A DNA stretch of 63,242 bases from positions 1 to 63,242 of the forward strand of contig JAEYUW010000042.1 in NCBI GenBank assembly GCA_023432225.1, read 5' to 3'. Positions 50,844 to 59,731 of the stretch are shown here, in pieces (the first letter of the stretch is position 1; each line of letters opens with the position of its first letter). A program made the position numbers and the translations under genes. The stretch is from Verrucomicrobiota bacterium. GTDB taxonomy: Bacteria; Verrucomicrobiota; Verrucomicrobiia; Opitutales; Opitutaceae. The notes below the pieces were generated by a model. That model was not told the origin of the DNA, searched no databases, and saw only the letters and a program-made list of their open reading frames with translations.

Positions 50844-51509
50844 GTGAGCATTTCCAAAAAACTCCGCATCCTCCTCGTCGACGACCAGTCGCTCTTCCGC
50901 GAAGCGCTTCGCGCGCTGCTCACGCTGCAGCCCGATTTCGAGATCGTTGCCGAGGCCGAGAACGGCGAGCGCGCCCTCGCCCTCGCGAAGATCCATAAAC
51001 CCGACGTCATCCTCATGGATCTGCGCATGCCGGTGATGGGCGGCGTCGAAGCCACGCGCCGCCTCGGGCCGCTCGTGCCGACGGCGCGCGTCGTCGTGCT
51101 GACGACCTTCGACGAAGACGAGGAAATCTTCGAGGCCATGCGCGCCGGCGCGCTCGGTTATTTGCTCAAGGCCTGCTCCGCCGAAAAACTGTGCGAATCC
51201 GTCCGCGCCGCCGCCAAAGGCGCCTCCGTCCTCGAGCCGAGCGTCGCCGCCAAGATGATGGCCGAGCTCACACGCCTCAGCGCGCGCGAAGGCAAAAAGG
51301 TTTCCCAACCACTCGCCGAGCCACTTTCGTCGCGCGAACTCGGCGTCCTGCGCCTCCTCGCCGCCGGCCATAGCAACAAGGAAATCGGCTCCGAGCTCGG
51401 CATCACCGAAGGCACGGTGAAGAACCACATGACAAACGTCCTCGGCAAACTCGGTGTTCTCGACCGCACGCAAGCCGCCCTCCGCGCCCGCGAACTCGGG
51501 CTGATTTAG
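50844..51509 (+). CDS. NarL/FixJ-type response regulator
   Basis: A 221-aa regulator with a receiver domain (Asp59 in DVILMDLRMPVMGG, and LLVDDQ near the start) and a LuxR-type HTH (LSSRELGVLRLLAAGHSNKEIG to TVKNHMTNVLGKL). It is phosphorylated by the kinase encoded upstream. A GTG at 50844 is the natural start, and the upstream ATG at 50775 lies within the palindromic repeat and gives a leader unlike the family. Confidence 0.88.
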   Translation: MSISKKLRILLVDDQSLFREALRALLTLQPDFEIVAEAENGERALALAKIHKPDVILMDLRMPVMGGVEATRRLGPLVPTARVVVLTTFDEDEEIFEAMRAGALGYLLKACSAEKLCESVRAAAKGASVLEPSVAAKMMAELTRLSAREGKKVSQPLAEPLSSRELGVLRLLAAGHSNKEIGSELGITEGTVKNHMTNVLGKLGVLDRTQAALRARELGLI

Positions 51510-51812
51510 AAAAACCACGAAACACACAAAATACACGAAAAGTGAACCAGCTCGGACGCGTCTTTCATCCCGCGCGGGCTGAAGTGCAGCCGAAGGCGAG
51601 CCAGCCAGCCAGAAGGACGTGCGGTGTGATCATAAGTGGATTCTTCGCTGCGCGCAGAATGACACCCATCGATGGTCGCTCCCCTTTCGTGTGTTTCGTG
51701 GTTCCCCCGCCTTCTTTCGCGCGCCGCCATGACCCCAAGTCATGCCGCGACATGACCACGACCCTGACCTCCGGCGCATCCGCCGCACGCTGCGTTCTGC
51801 TACGGTGCGGTC
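51510..51812. other. Gene-free interval with a MITE-like element
   Basis: No gene seen. It contains an inverted repeat element at 51513-51704 and the promoter region of the ADOP permease. Confidence 0.5.
51513..51704. mobile_element. AACCACGAAACACAC / TTTCGTGTGTTTCGTGG MITE-like element
   Basis: A 19-nt terminal repeat, one mismatch, in opposite orientation at 51513-51531 and 51686-51704. Within it is a segment with GGATTCTTCGCTGCGCGCAG, a motif I have seen in dispersed repeats of other environmental bacteria. It encodes nothing. Confidence 0.6.
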
Positions 51813-54224
51813 ATGTCTTCCGTCCTCGCCGATCTCGCCGCCGCCTTTCGCTCGCTCCGTCGCGCTCCGGGCTTTTCCGCCCTGGCCCTCGCGATGCTGG
51901 CCCTCGGCATCGGCGCCAACGTCGCGATCTTTTCCATCTTCCGCTCCATCGTCCTGAGCCCGCTGCCCTACGCAGAACCGGAGCGCCTCGTCGGCTTCAC
52001 GTCGGTCAACTCCGCCAAAGCCGTCACCATGCCCGCGCTCTCGGCCGCGGCGTTCCGCGACTTCCACGACCGCGCGAAGTCGTTCGAGAAACTCGCCGCC
52101 TTCCGCCCTGACTTCGCATCCTACGCGCCCGCCGGCGGTGATCCGCTGCAACTCGTCGCCGCCCACGTCACCGAGAATTTCTTCGCCACCTTCGGCGTCG
52201 CGCCGGTCGTCGGCCGGCCCTTCCGCACCGAGGAATTCAGCTTCAGCGCGCCGCGCACCGCGCTGCTGAGCCACGCCGCCTGGCGCCGGCTGTTCGGTGA
52301 GCGCGCGAGCGTCGTCGGCGAGACCGTCACGCTGAACGACATGCCGACCACCATCGTCGGCGTCATGCCGCCCGACTTCCGCGAACCGGAGTTCGTCGAA
52401 GTCTGGCTGCCGTTCCCGCAGGAAGCGCCCGAATACATGGTCCGCGACTCACGCTTCTGGAGCACGATTGGGCGCCTCGCCCCCGGCGTGTCCGCCGGTG
52501 CCGCCCAAGCGGAAGTCGCCACGATCGCCGAAGCGTTGGCCAAGGAATTCGCCGCGACCGACAAGGGTTGGACCGCGCAAATCCAACCGCTGCTCACGCT
52601 GCGCGTCGGCGACATGCGTCGCTCGTTGCTGCTGCTCGTCGGTGCCGTCGGCCTCGTGCTGCTCGTCGCGTGCGTCAATCTCGCCAACCTCATGCTCGCG
52701 CGCGGCGTCTCGCGCTTGCAAGAACTCGCCGTGCGCCTGGCGCTCGGCGCCACGCCGCAGCGGCTCGCTCGCGCCGTGCTCACCGAGAGCCTGTTGCTCG
52801 CGCTGCTCGGCGGCGCGGCCGGCATCGTTCTCGCCTGGGCCGGCTTGCCGTTGCTCGCGCGACAGTTGCCTGGCGGCCTCGTGCCGCGTTCGCACACGAT
52901 CGCCGTCGACGGCGGCGCTCTGGCCTTCGCGCTCGGCGCCGCAGTGCTGACCGGGCTCGTCTTCGGCGCGCTGCCCGCGTGGCAAGTGCTGCGCACGAAC
53001 GTCAACGAGACGCTCAAATCCGGCGGCAGCAAAGGCGGCACGAGCCACTTCGCCGGTCGCGCCCAAGCCGCACTCATCGCCGGCCAGGTCGCGCTCACAC
53101 TCGTCGTGCTCTCGGGCGCCGCGCTCCTCATGAAAAGCCTGCTCAACCTCCAGCGCACGCCGCCGGGCTTCGACGCGCGCGACGTGCTCACCGTGCGCCT
53201 CGCGCCGCCGCAGACGAAATGGGAAACGTTTTCCGACCTCGCCGCCTATTACGACCGCGCCATCGACGAGGTGCAGCGCGTCCCCGGCGTGCAATCCGCC
53301 GGCATCAGCTCCAGCGCGCCGCTCTGTGGGATCACACTGCGCTACCCGTTTTGGGTGCAGGGCCGCGCCAAGACCGACGGCGATGCGGACGAAGCCGTGT
53401 TCAACAGCGTCACCACCGACTTTCTGCGCACGCTCCGCATCCCTGTTGTGCAAGGTCGCGGCCTCGAAGCGCGCGACGATGCGAAGGCGCCGAAAGTTTG
53501 CCTCATCAATCAAACGCTCGCGAAGCGCCTCTTCGGCACCGCCAATCCCCTCGGTCAGCGTATCCAAACGCTGCCGTGGCTCGCGCGCGAGTATCGCGAG
53601 GTCGTGGGCGTCGTGGCGGACGTGAAGCAGGACAATCTGTCGGATCCCGCGCCGGCACAGATCTACGTGCCGCAGCAGCAGAGCCCGTGGTTTTTCACGA
53701 CGCTCGTCGTTCGCGCGCAAGGCGGCGCCGCTCTCACTGGCGCGATCCAAGCCGCATTGCGCCGCGCCGATCCGACCGCCTCGATGACGATCCGCTCGCT
53801 CGAGGACAACATCGCGATCTCCGCCACCGTGCCGCGCCTGCGCACGGCGTTGTTTGCTCTCTTCGCCGCCGTGGCCCTCGGGCTGTCGGCGTTCGGCATC
53901 TACGCCAGCATGGCATTCACCGTCAGCCAGCGCTTGCGCGAGATCGGCGTGCGCATGGCGCTCGGCGCGAGTCCCACGCGCGTGCTCGTCGAAACGCTCG
54001 GTCGCGCCGGCCGGCTCGTGGCCGCCGGACTCGTGGCGGGGGTGGTCGGCGCGCTGGCGCTCGCCCAACTGTTGCGCGGCCTGCTCTACGGCGTCGAGCC
54101 GCACGACCCGTGGGTGCTCGCGGGATTGTTGATCTTCGTGCCGCTCGTCGCCCTCGCCGCGAGCGCGCACCCGGCTCTCACGGCCGCACGCCTCAACCCC
54201 GTCCAGGCACTGCAGAACGAATAA
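51813..54224 (+). CDS. ADOP/MacB-type ABC transporter permease
   Basis: An 803-aa integral membrane protein. The start matches the ADOP N-terminus (ALAMLALGIGANVAIFSIFR). FtsX-like permease parts are at about residues 260-400 and 680-790 (REIGVRMALGASPTRVL), and a large periplasmic MacB-type domain lies between about 60 and 250. In this family two permease halves are fused. They need an ATPase encoded elsewhere, and none is adjacent here. Function is uncertain: macrolide export, lipoprotein sorting or peptide export are the options. Confidence 0.85.
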   Translation: MSSVLADLAAAFRSLRRAPGFSALALAMLALGIGANVAIFSIFRSIVLSPLPYAEPERLVGFTSVNSAKAVTMPALSAAAFRDFHDRAKSFEKLAAFRPDFASYAPAGGDPLQLVAAHVTENFFATFGVAPVVGRPFRTEEFSFSAPRTALLSHAAWRRLFGERASVVGETVTLNDMPTTIVGVMPPDFREPEFVEVWLPFPQEAPEYMVRDSRFWSTIGRLAPGVSAGAAQAEVATIAEALAKEFAATDKGWTAQIQPLLTLRVGDMRRSLLLLVGAVGLVLLVACVNLANLMLARGVSRLQELAVRLALGATPQRLARAVLTESLLLALLGGAAGIVLAWAGLPLLARQLPGGLVPRSHTIAVDGGALAFALGAAVLTGLVFGALPAWQVLRTNVNETLKSGGSKGGTSHFAGRAQAALIAGQVALTLVVLSGAALLMKSLLNLQRTPPGFDARDVLTVRLAPPQTKWETFSDLAAYYDRAIDEVQRVPGVQSAGISSSAPLCGITLRYPFWVQGRAKTDGDADEAVFNSVTTDFLRTLRIPVVQGRGLEARDDAKAPKVCLINQTLAKRLFGTANPLGQRIQTLPWLAREYREVVGVVADVKQDNLSDPAPAQIYVPQQQSPWFFTTLVVRAQGGAALTGAIQAALRRADPTASMTIRSLEDNIAISATVPRLRTALFALFAAVALGLSAFGIYASMAFTVSQRLREIGVRMALGASPTRVLVETLGRAGRLVAAGLVAGVVGALALAQLLRGLLYGVEPHDPWVLAGLLIFVPLVALAASAHPALTAARLNPVQALQNE

Positions 54225-54235
54225 TTTCTCCTAAC

Positions 54236-55003
54236 ATGAAAACATCCCGCCCCCTCCTTGCCGCGTTCGCGGCTGCGCTCCTCGTGGTCGTCGCTTCGGC
54301 GCAAACCGCACTCGAAACCGCCGCCGCCGCGCTGAAATCCGGCGATCTCGCCGCCGCCGATGCCACACTCGCACAGCTTGCCTCCGCGGAAAAACCCGAT
54401 CCCGCCGCGCTCCACCTGCTCAGCCAGGTGCGACTCGGACAGAAAAACACCAAGGACGCTATCGCGCTCGCGGAGAAGGCCGCGCAGCTCGCGCCGGACA
54501 ACGCCGACTACCACGCGCAACTCGGCGTCGCGCTCAGCGCCCGCATGCCCGAACTCGGCTTCATGCAGCAGGCCATGGTCGCCGGCAAAATGCGCAAGGC
54601 GTTCGAGCGCGCGGTCGAACTCGATCCGAAAAACTTCAATGGCCTCGTCGGTCTCTCGCGCTATTTCGCCAACGCACCGGAAATCGCCGGCGGCAGCCTG
54701 ACGAAGGCCGCGGAGTTCGCCACGCGTTTGAAGGCGCTCAATCCGTTCCTCGGCGAAAGCGAACTCGGCCGCATCGCGGAGCGCGGCGAGAAATTCGCCG
54801 ACGCCCTCACGCACTACGAAGCCGCCGCGCAGCTCAAGCCCGACGCGGCCGGCGCGCCGTTCAACTGCGGCCGCATGCTCGTCAAACTCGGACGAAAGGA
54901 CGAAGCCCGCGCGCGCTTCGCGTCCGCACTCACGCTCAACCCGAACTTCGCCGCCGCGAAGAGTGCGCTGGCGGAACTCGACGCGCCCGCCGCGACGAAC
55001 TGA
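54236..55003 (+). CDS. Exported TPR protein 1
   Basis: A 255-aa protein with a signal peptide (to about residue 22). TPR-type helical repeats follow (GDLAAADATLAQLASAEKPD; NTKDAIALAEKAAQLAPDNA; KFADALTHYEAAAQLKPDAA; KDEARARFASALTLNP). TPRs bind other proteins. It is a paralogue of the next gene (55086-55865), and both follow the ADOP permease gene. The ATG is 11 nt after the permease stop, so it is co-transcribed with it and could assist the transporter. Confidence 0.75.
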   Translation: MKTSRPLLAAFAAALLVVVASAQTALETAAAALKSGDLAAADATLAQLASAEKPDPAALHLLSQVRLGQKNTKDAIALAEKAAQLAPDNADYHAQLGVALSARMPELGFMQQAMVAGKMRKAFERAVELDPKNFNGLVGLSRYFANAPEIAGGSLTKAAEFATRLKALNPFLGESELGRIAERGEKFADALTHYEAAAQLKPDAAGAPFNCGRMLVKLGRKDEARARFASALTLNPNFAAAKSALAELDAPAATN

Positions 55004-55085
55004 GCGCGCCCGCAGCGCATCGTTGACCCGGGTCGCGCGCGTGGTCTAGCTCGGGGGCGTTCCGCGTTTGTGCGGCGACGCCCTC

Positions 55086-55865
55086 ATGACTTCGCTTCGT
55101 TCCCGTCTTCTCGCCTGTGTGTTTCTCAGCTCCGCGCTCGCGGCGTGGGCGCAGTCCCCGACCGAACGCGCCGAGGCGTTGCTCGATCAAGGCGAGTTTC
55201 TCGCCGCCGAGCGTCTGATCGAATCGCTCGCGCTGACGAAGAAGCCCGATCCGGTCGCGGTATGGGAACTCAGCCGCGTGCGCACCGGCCAGCACCAGAC
55301 TGAGGAGGGAATCAAACTCGCCGAAAAAGCCATCAAGCTGGACCCGAAGCAGGCGCGCTTCCACGCGCAGCTCGGCGCCGCGATCATGGTCCACATGAGC
55401 GAAGTCACGCGCATGGACCAATCCTCCTGGGCCAACCGCATGCGCAAAGCCTACGAGAAGGCGCTCGAGCTCGACCCGAACAACCTCGTCGCGCTCACCG
55501 GCCTCTCGCGCTACTACTGGTCCACGCCGCCCGCCAACGGTGGCAATTTCGCGAAGGCGCGACAGTTCGCCGAGCGCGCGCACAAGATCGACCGATTCAA
55601 GGGCGAGATGGAATTCGGTGCGATTGCCGGTCGCAGCAACGACTTCAAAACCGCGCTGCAGCACTTCGAAGCGGCCGCCGAAATCAAACCGGGCGACGTG
55701 GAAGCTCAGGTTTCCTGCGGACACGTTTTGGTGCGACTGAGCCGCTTGCGCGAGGCGCGCGAGCGCTACGAGAACGCGGTAAAGATCGCTCCGCGCTCGG
55801 ACATGGCGCGGACGGCGTTGGAGGGTTTCGAACTCGCGCAGAAAGCCGCGGAAGCGAAGCGCTGA
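55086..55865 (+). CDS. Exported TPR protein 2 (paralogue of TPR 1)
   Basis: A 259-aa protein with a signal peptide (to about residue 22). It shares the repeat order of the preceding gene: GEFLAAERLIESLALTKKPD, QTEEGIKLAEKAIKLDPKQ, NRMRKAYEKALELDPNN, and RFHAQLGAAIM. Conserved parts such as MRKAxExAxELDP and LxGLSRYY show recent duplication. The ATG follows the first TPR gene by 83 nt. Confidence 0.75.
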   Translation: MTSLRSRLLACVFLSSALAAWAQSPTERAEALLDQGEFLAAERLIESLALTKKPDPVAVWELSRVRTGQHQTEEGIKLAEKAIKLDPKQARFHAQLGAAIMVHMSEVTRMDQSSWANRMRKAYEKALELDPNNLVALTGLSRYYWSTPPANGGNFAKARQFAERAHKIDRFKGEMEFGAIAGRSNDFKTALQHFEAAAEIKPGDVEAQVSCGHVLVRLSRLREARERYENAVKIAPRSDMARTALEGFELAQKAAEAKR

Positions 55866-56009
55866 GCTCGCCAACGCTTCTGCCGCGGCGGCGTGCGCCG
55901 CGCGGACGGCCGAGGGTGGCGATGATGGCGCTCGGCAGGCGCGACGCGCCTGCTCCACGCTTTCTTTCGGCTCTATTTTCTGTCTTCTATGCGGGCAACC
56001 CCGCGACTC

Positions 56010-57293
56010 ATGCCCATCGACTACGCCGCCCGCCGTGCCCGCCTCGCCCCTGCCCTTGGTCTGAAGTCTGACGAGTTACTGCTCGTCGGCGCCGGCCAAC
56101 CGCTCCCCAAGCCCGAGCTGAGCGACCAGCACCTGCCGTTCATTGCGCACCAGGAATACTATTACCTCGCGGGCCACGCGGCGGCGCACGGCGGCATCCT
56201 CGCCTACGATCCGGCGAAAAACGAATGGACGTCGTTCGTGCCGGAAGTGAGCGAGATGGAACGCGTGTGGGACGGCGCGGAGCAATTGCCCGGCGAATTT
56301 CTCGGCCACTTTCCCCGCTGGCTCGCGACGCGCCAAACCGGTCGCCGCGTCGCCGTGCTCGGCGTGCCGATCGCAGGCGTCGCCAGCGACGAGGCGCTCA
56401 CGGCTCAGGTGCGCGATGCGTTGCGCCATGCGCGTCGACCGAAGGATACGGGCGAAGTTGAGGTGATGAAACGCTGCGCCGCGGCCACGGCGGAAGGCTA
56501 CGCGGCGTTGCAACCGTTCCTGCGCGCGGGCTTCAGCGAACGCCGCATGCAGATCGAACTCGAGGCCGGCTTCTTCCGCGGCGGGGCGGACAAGACCGGC
56601 TACGACACCATCGTGGGCGTCGGCAAGCAGGCGGCGGTTTTCCACGGTTCGCCTTCGCCAGAGCGGGTGGCCAAAGACGGCGACTTCATCCTGATCGATG
56701 CGGGCGGCGAGTTGGACCGCTACGTGATCGACGTCACGCGGACCTACGTGGCCGGCGGCAAGCCGAGTGCGTTCCAGCGCGATCTCTACGCGGCGGTGAA
56801 AAACGCCCACGCGCGCGCCTGCGCGAAATGCGTGCCCGGCGCCGAGTGGAAGGACATCCATTTCGGCGCGGCGATCGACATGATCGGCAGCCTCGTCGAC
56901 ATGGGCGTGATGAAGGGCAACCCGACTTCGCTCGTCGAGCAGGAGGCGCACATGTTGTTTTTTCCGCACGGCGTCGGCCACATGCTCGGGCTCGGCGTGC
57001 GCGACGGCAGCGGTCTCGAACCCGGGCGCACCAAAGACCCGCGGCCGTGCCTGCGCAGTCTGCGCATGGATCTGATCCTGCGCCCCGGCTACATTGTCAC
57101 GGTCGAGCCCGGCCTGTATTTCATTCCGGCGTTGCTGAATGATCCGGTGCGCCGGGAAAAGTATCGCGATTGCGTGAACTGGTCGCTCGCGGAACAGCAT
57201 CTCGGTCTCGGCGGCGTGCGCATCGAGGACAACATGCTGGTGACCGACGGCGCGCCTGAGAACCTGACGTCGATGATCCCGCAGGCGTTTTAA
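56010..57293 (+). CDS. M24 metallopeptidase (Xaa-Pro aminopeptidase/prolidase type)
   Basis: A 427-aa cytoplasmic enzyme that removes an N-terminal residue before proline. The dinuclear metal ligands are in place: Asp230 (LIDAGGE), Asp241 (VIDVTRTY), His320 (FPHGVGHMLGL), Glu366 (TVEPGLYF) and Glu406 (RIEDNM). The N-terminal domain is about 160 residues and opens with DYAARRARLAPAL. The start at 56010 is preferred; the ATG at 55989 adds seven residues. It stands alone. Confidence 0.9.
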   Translation: MPIDYAARRARLAPALGLKSDELLLVGAGQPLPKPELSDQHLPFIAHQEYYYLAGHAAAHGGILAYDPAKNEWTSFVPEVSEMERVWDGAEQLPGEFLGHFPRWLATRQTGRRVAVLGVPIAGVASDEALTAQVRDALRHARRPKDTGEVEVMKRCAAATAEGYAALQPFLRAGFSERRMQIELEAGFFRGGADKTGYDTIVGVGKQAAVFHGSPSPERVAKDGDFILIDAGGELDRYVIDVTRTYVAGGKPSAFQRDLYAAVKNAHARACAKCVPGAEWKDIHFGAAIDMIGSLVDMGVMKGNPTSLVEQEAHMLFFPHGVGHMLGLGVRDGSGLEPGRTKDPRPCLRSLRMDLILRPGYIVTVEPGLYFIPALLNDPVRREKYRDCVNWSLAEQHLGLGGVRIEDNMLVTDGAPENLTSMIPQAF

Positions 57294-57410
57294 GGTCGGC
57301 GCGGCCGCGGTGTAGCGCTCGACCTCGCGTCGAGCCTTGTCCGCGAAAGCGACACGCGCCGCGTCGTCAGCCGGGGCGTCACACGAGGCGAGGCCCGGTC
57401 ATTTTCTCCC

Positions 57411-58103
57411 TCAGGCCGTCTCGCTGTTCGTCGGCTTGCGGACCATCAGGCCGGGCGCGAAGACCGAGATGAGCAGACCGGCGATCAGCACCGCCATGAC
57501 AAACACCGCGGCCAAGCCCGCGAGCAAAGGCCAGCCGGCGAAGGCCAGAAGCAGGCTGCTGAAAAAGCGGGAGTCCTCGGCGTAGCGGTCGCGCAAATCG
57601 CGGCCTTGCTGTTGCACGTGGTCGGCGGCGTCATCGAGCGTGTTTTGGTAAGTGTCGTGCAGCGGGCGCAACACCTCGGTGTTGTAGCGGTTGGCCTCCT
57701 CTAATTTTTTCGCCCGCGCCAGATCGAGAAACGCATCCACTTTCTCGTCGTATTCGCGCGAATGGCGTTCGAGAGCTCCGCGCAACGGCGTCGCTTCGAA
57801 GGCCTCGACGCGAGCGAGATCGCGCGCGTGAATCGCAGCCAAGTTACTGCTGTCATCCATCTGCGGGAGCAGATCGGCCCAAGCGCGCTCGTTGTCAGGG
57901 TCGACAATGCGTCGGGCGAGACGCTGCACCGCACTGAGCTCGCGCGAGAGCGTGCGTAGTCCGTTGAGCGTCGGCACGCTGCGATCGAGCAGGTGGGTGT
58001 AGCGCTGATTGACGTTACGCAGCACGTAGAGACTGAGGAGTCCGACGGCCAGGTTCGACACCAGCAAACCGATCATCAGCCAAAATTTGAGGCGGCTCAG
58101 CAT
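57411..58103 (-). CDS. Four-helix-bundle sensor without a signalling domain
   Basis: A 230-aa protein with a first hydrophobic segment (about residues 5-28), then a periplasmic four-helix-bundle part (NQRYTHLLDRSVPTLNGLR to DDAADHVQQQGRDL), and a final hydrophobic segment near residue 190. These parts match the 4HB_MCP ligand-binding module of chemoreceptors. The coiled-coil and methyl-accepting tip are missing, so it cannot talk to CheA. It may be a truncated receptor or a stand-alone sensor. The start at 58103 is chosen to give a short basic N-terminus before the helix. Confidence 0.65.
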   Translation of the reverse strand: MLSRLKFWLMIGLLVSNLAVGLLSLYVLRNVNQRYTHLLDRSVPTLNGLRTLSRELSAVQRLARRIVDPDNERAWADLLPQMDDSSNLAAIHARDLARVEAFEATPLRGALERHSREYDEKVDAFLDLARAKKLEEANRYNTEVLRPLHDTYQNTLDDAADHVQQQGRDLRDRYAEDSRFFSSLLLAFAGWPLLAGLAAVFVMAVLIAGLLISVFAPGLMVRKPTNSETA

Positions 58104-58244
58104 GGAACGGGCGGGAGGCGTAGGAGAAAAGGCCCTACCTTGCACGAAAAAAGGCCTCGAATATTTTCGGGGGGGATTGGGCGGCCGACGAGCGTCTATT
58201 GTCTTTTCGTGCCCACGAAAGCCCGGTAGAGCTTCGGGCGCCTC

Positions 58245-59081
58245 GTGAACGCTCCTTCAGTCCCGCCCCTCTTTCGGACCCTGCCGCCGCGCCTGGTGCG
58301 GCTGCGGGACGGGCGCGATTATCGCCTGCGTCCGCTGACGCCGGGCGACGCGGCGCGAGTCGCCGAGATGTTCGCCACGCTGTCGGAGGAGACGATTCGC
58401 GCGCGGTATGGTTATCTCATCCACGACATGACGGCGGAACGCGCGGGGCGGCTCGTCGATGTCGATCCCTCCCGCGAGGCGCCGCTGGGCGTTTTTGAGT
58501 GGGAGGCCGACGGTCGCGAAGGCCGGCTCTGGGCGATGGGGCGACTGGTGCACGCGCCCGATCATCAATCGGCGGAATGCGCCTTCCTCGTGCACGACAG
58601 TCAGCGCCGGCTCGGCATGGCCTCGATGTTGTTGAAATATCTCCGCGTGTTGGGACGACGGCGCGGTCTGCCGCGGCTGTTCGCGCAGGTGCGACGCGAA
58701 AACAAAGCGATGCTCAACGTCTTTATCGAAAACGGCGCGCGTCTGCACTTCGCCCCGGACAGCGATGTGGTGGAAATCGACATCCCGCTGCGCCTCCCGA
58801 AGATTCTATTCGACAAAGGCGCGGCCGCTCCTTCGATTGCCGGGATGTCCTCGCCGGAGAAAAAAGGTTTTTCGCTCGTCGCACTCGTCGTCGACCTCGT
58901 GCTCGTCGCCGCGTTCTTCTCCTTCTTTTACTACCTGCTGCAATCGCACGTGCCGTCGAATGACCCGACCATGATCCGCTTCTGGTCGACGATGGCCGCC
59001 GGCTGCATGAGCGGCGTGTTCTGGATCGCGCTGCAGATGCTGAAGACGGTGTTCCGCTTCCAACGCGCGACCCGCAAGTAA
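58245..59081 (+). CDS. GNAT acetyltransferase fused to a membrane domain
   Basis: A 278-aa protein. Residues 1-180 form a GNAT domain (RDYRLRPLTPGDAARVAEMF; AECAFLVHDSQRRLGMASML; then KAMLNVFIENGARLHFAPD). Residues about 201-278 hold two hydrophobic helices with SPEKKGFSLVALVVDLVLVA and MIRFWSTMAAGCMSG. That C-terminal part begins with its own in-frame Met (58845) and has the size of a stand-alone small membrane protein. The gene thus looks like a fusion. The GTG start at 58245 is the best available. The substrate is unknown. Confidence 0.75.
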   Translation: MNAPSVPPLFRTLPPRLVRLRDGRDYRLRPLTPGDAARVAEMFATLSEETIRARYGYLIHDMTAERAGRLVDVDPSREAPLGVFEWEADGREGRLWAMGRLVHAPDHQSAECAFLVHDSQRRLGMASMLLKYLRVLGRRRGLPRLFAQVRRENKAMLNVFIENGARLHFAPDSDVVEIDIPLRLPKILFDKGAAAPSIAGMSSPEKKGFSLVALVVDLVLVAAFFSFFYYLLQSHVPSNDPTMIRFWSTMAAGCMSGVFWIALQMLKTVFRFQRATRK

Positions 59082-59102
59082 CGCCGCGCTGCGGCCGTTC
59101 TC

Positions 59103-59537
59103 GTGGCCACTCCCCTCGCCCGTCCCCGCACGTCCGTTGCCGCGGAGGACTATCTCGAAAAGATCGAGCAGCTGATCTCGCGCAAAGGCTACGCGCGCGT
59201 CGTCGACATCGCGGCCGAACTGAAAATTTCGCAGGCCAGCGTCACGGCCATGGTGCAGAAGCTCGATGGCGAGGGCTTCGTGAAATACGAAAAATACCGC
59301 GGCATGGTGCTGACCAGCACCGGCCTCGAAGTCGCACGGCGCATCGCGCACCGCCACCAGTTGCTCACCGAGTTTCTGCGGGTGATCGGCGTCGGCGACG
59401 AGAAGGTCATCTACGACGACGTCGAGGGCATGGAGCACCACATCAGCCCGGAGACGTTCGCCGCCATCGAAGCCCTCACGCGTTACCTCGAGAAGAATCC
59501 GAGCGTGATGGCCAAGGCGGCCGCGGCGAAGAAGTGA
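59103..59537 (+). CDS. MntR/DtxR-family metal-dependent regulator
   Basis: A 144-aa DNA-binding repressor of the MntR type. The HTH is in VVDIAAELKISQASVTAMVQKL (about residues 32-54), preceded by VAAEDYLEKIEQLISRKG. The metal-binding part is in ARRIAHRHQLLTEFLRVIG and HHISPETFAAIEALTRYL. It should regulate metal transport or homeostasis genes in response to Mn or Fe. No transporter gene is adjacent. The start is a GTG. The end is a short Ala/Lys tail. Confidence 0.85.
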   Translation: MATPLARPRTSVAAEDYLEKIEQLISRKGYARVVDIAAELKISQASVTAMVQKLDGEGFVKYEKYRGMVLTSTGLEVARRIAHRHQLLTEFLRVIGVGDEKVIYDDVEGMEHHISPETFAAIEALTRYLEKNPSVMAKAAAAKK

Positions 59538-59570
59538 GACACGAGGCGCTCTGATTGCGCATCGGCCGAC

Positions 59571-59643
59571 TGTAGCGGCGGTCTATGCCCGCCGAATTGG
59601 GCGCAGCATCGGTCTTCGTCGGCGGTCATAGACCGCCGCTGCA
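59571..59643. repeat. TGTAGCGGCGGTC-type inverted repeat, copy 2
   Basis: A 23-bp inverted repeat (59571-59593 and 59621-59643), with two mismatches, almost identical to the element at 50761-50833 and with the same 27-nt loop length. Confidence 0.85.
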
Positions 59644-59731
59644 GGAGCCATCGCGTCGGCACTTGGTGAGGCGTTGCCGACGGGGACGCCAGCGCCCACG
59701 TCAGACGGATGCTACAGGGGGGCCGATCCGA

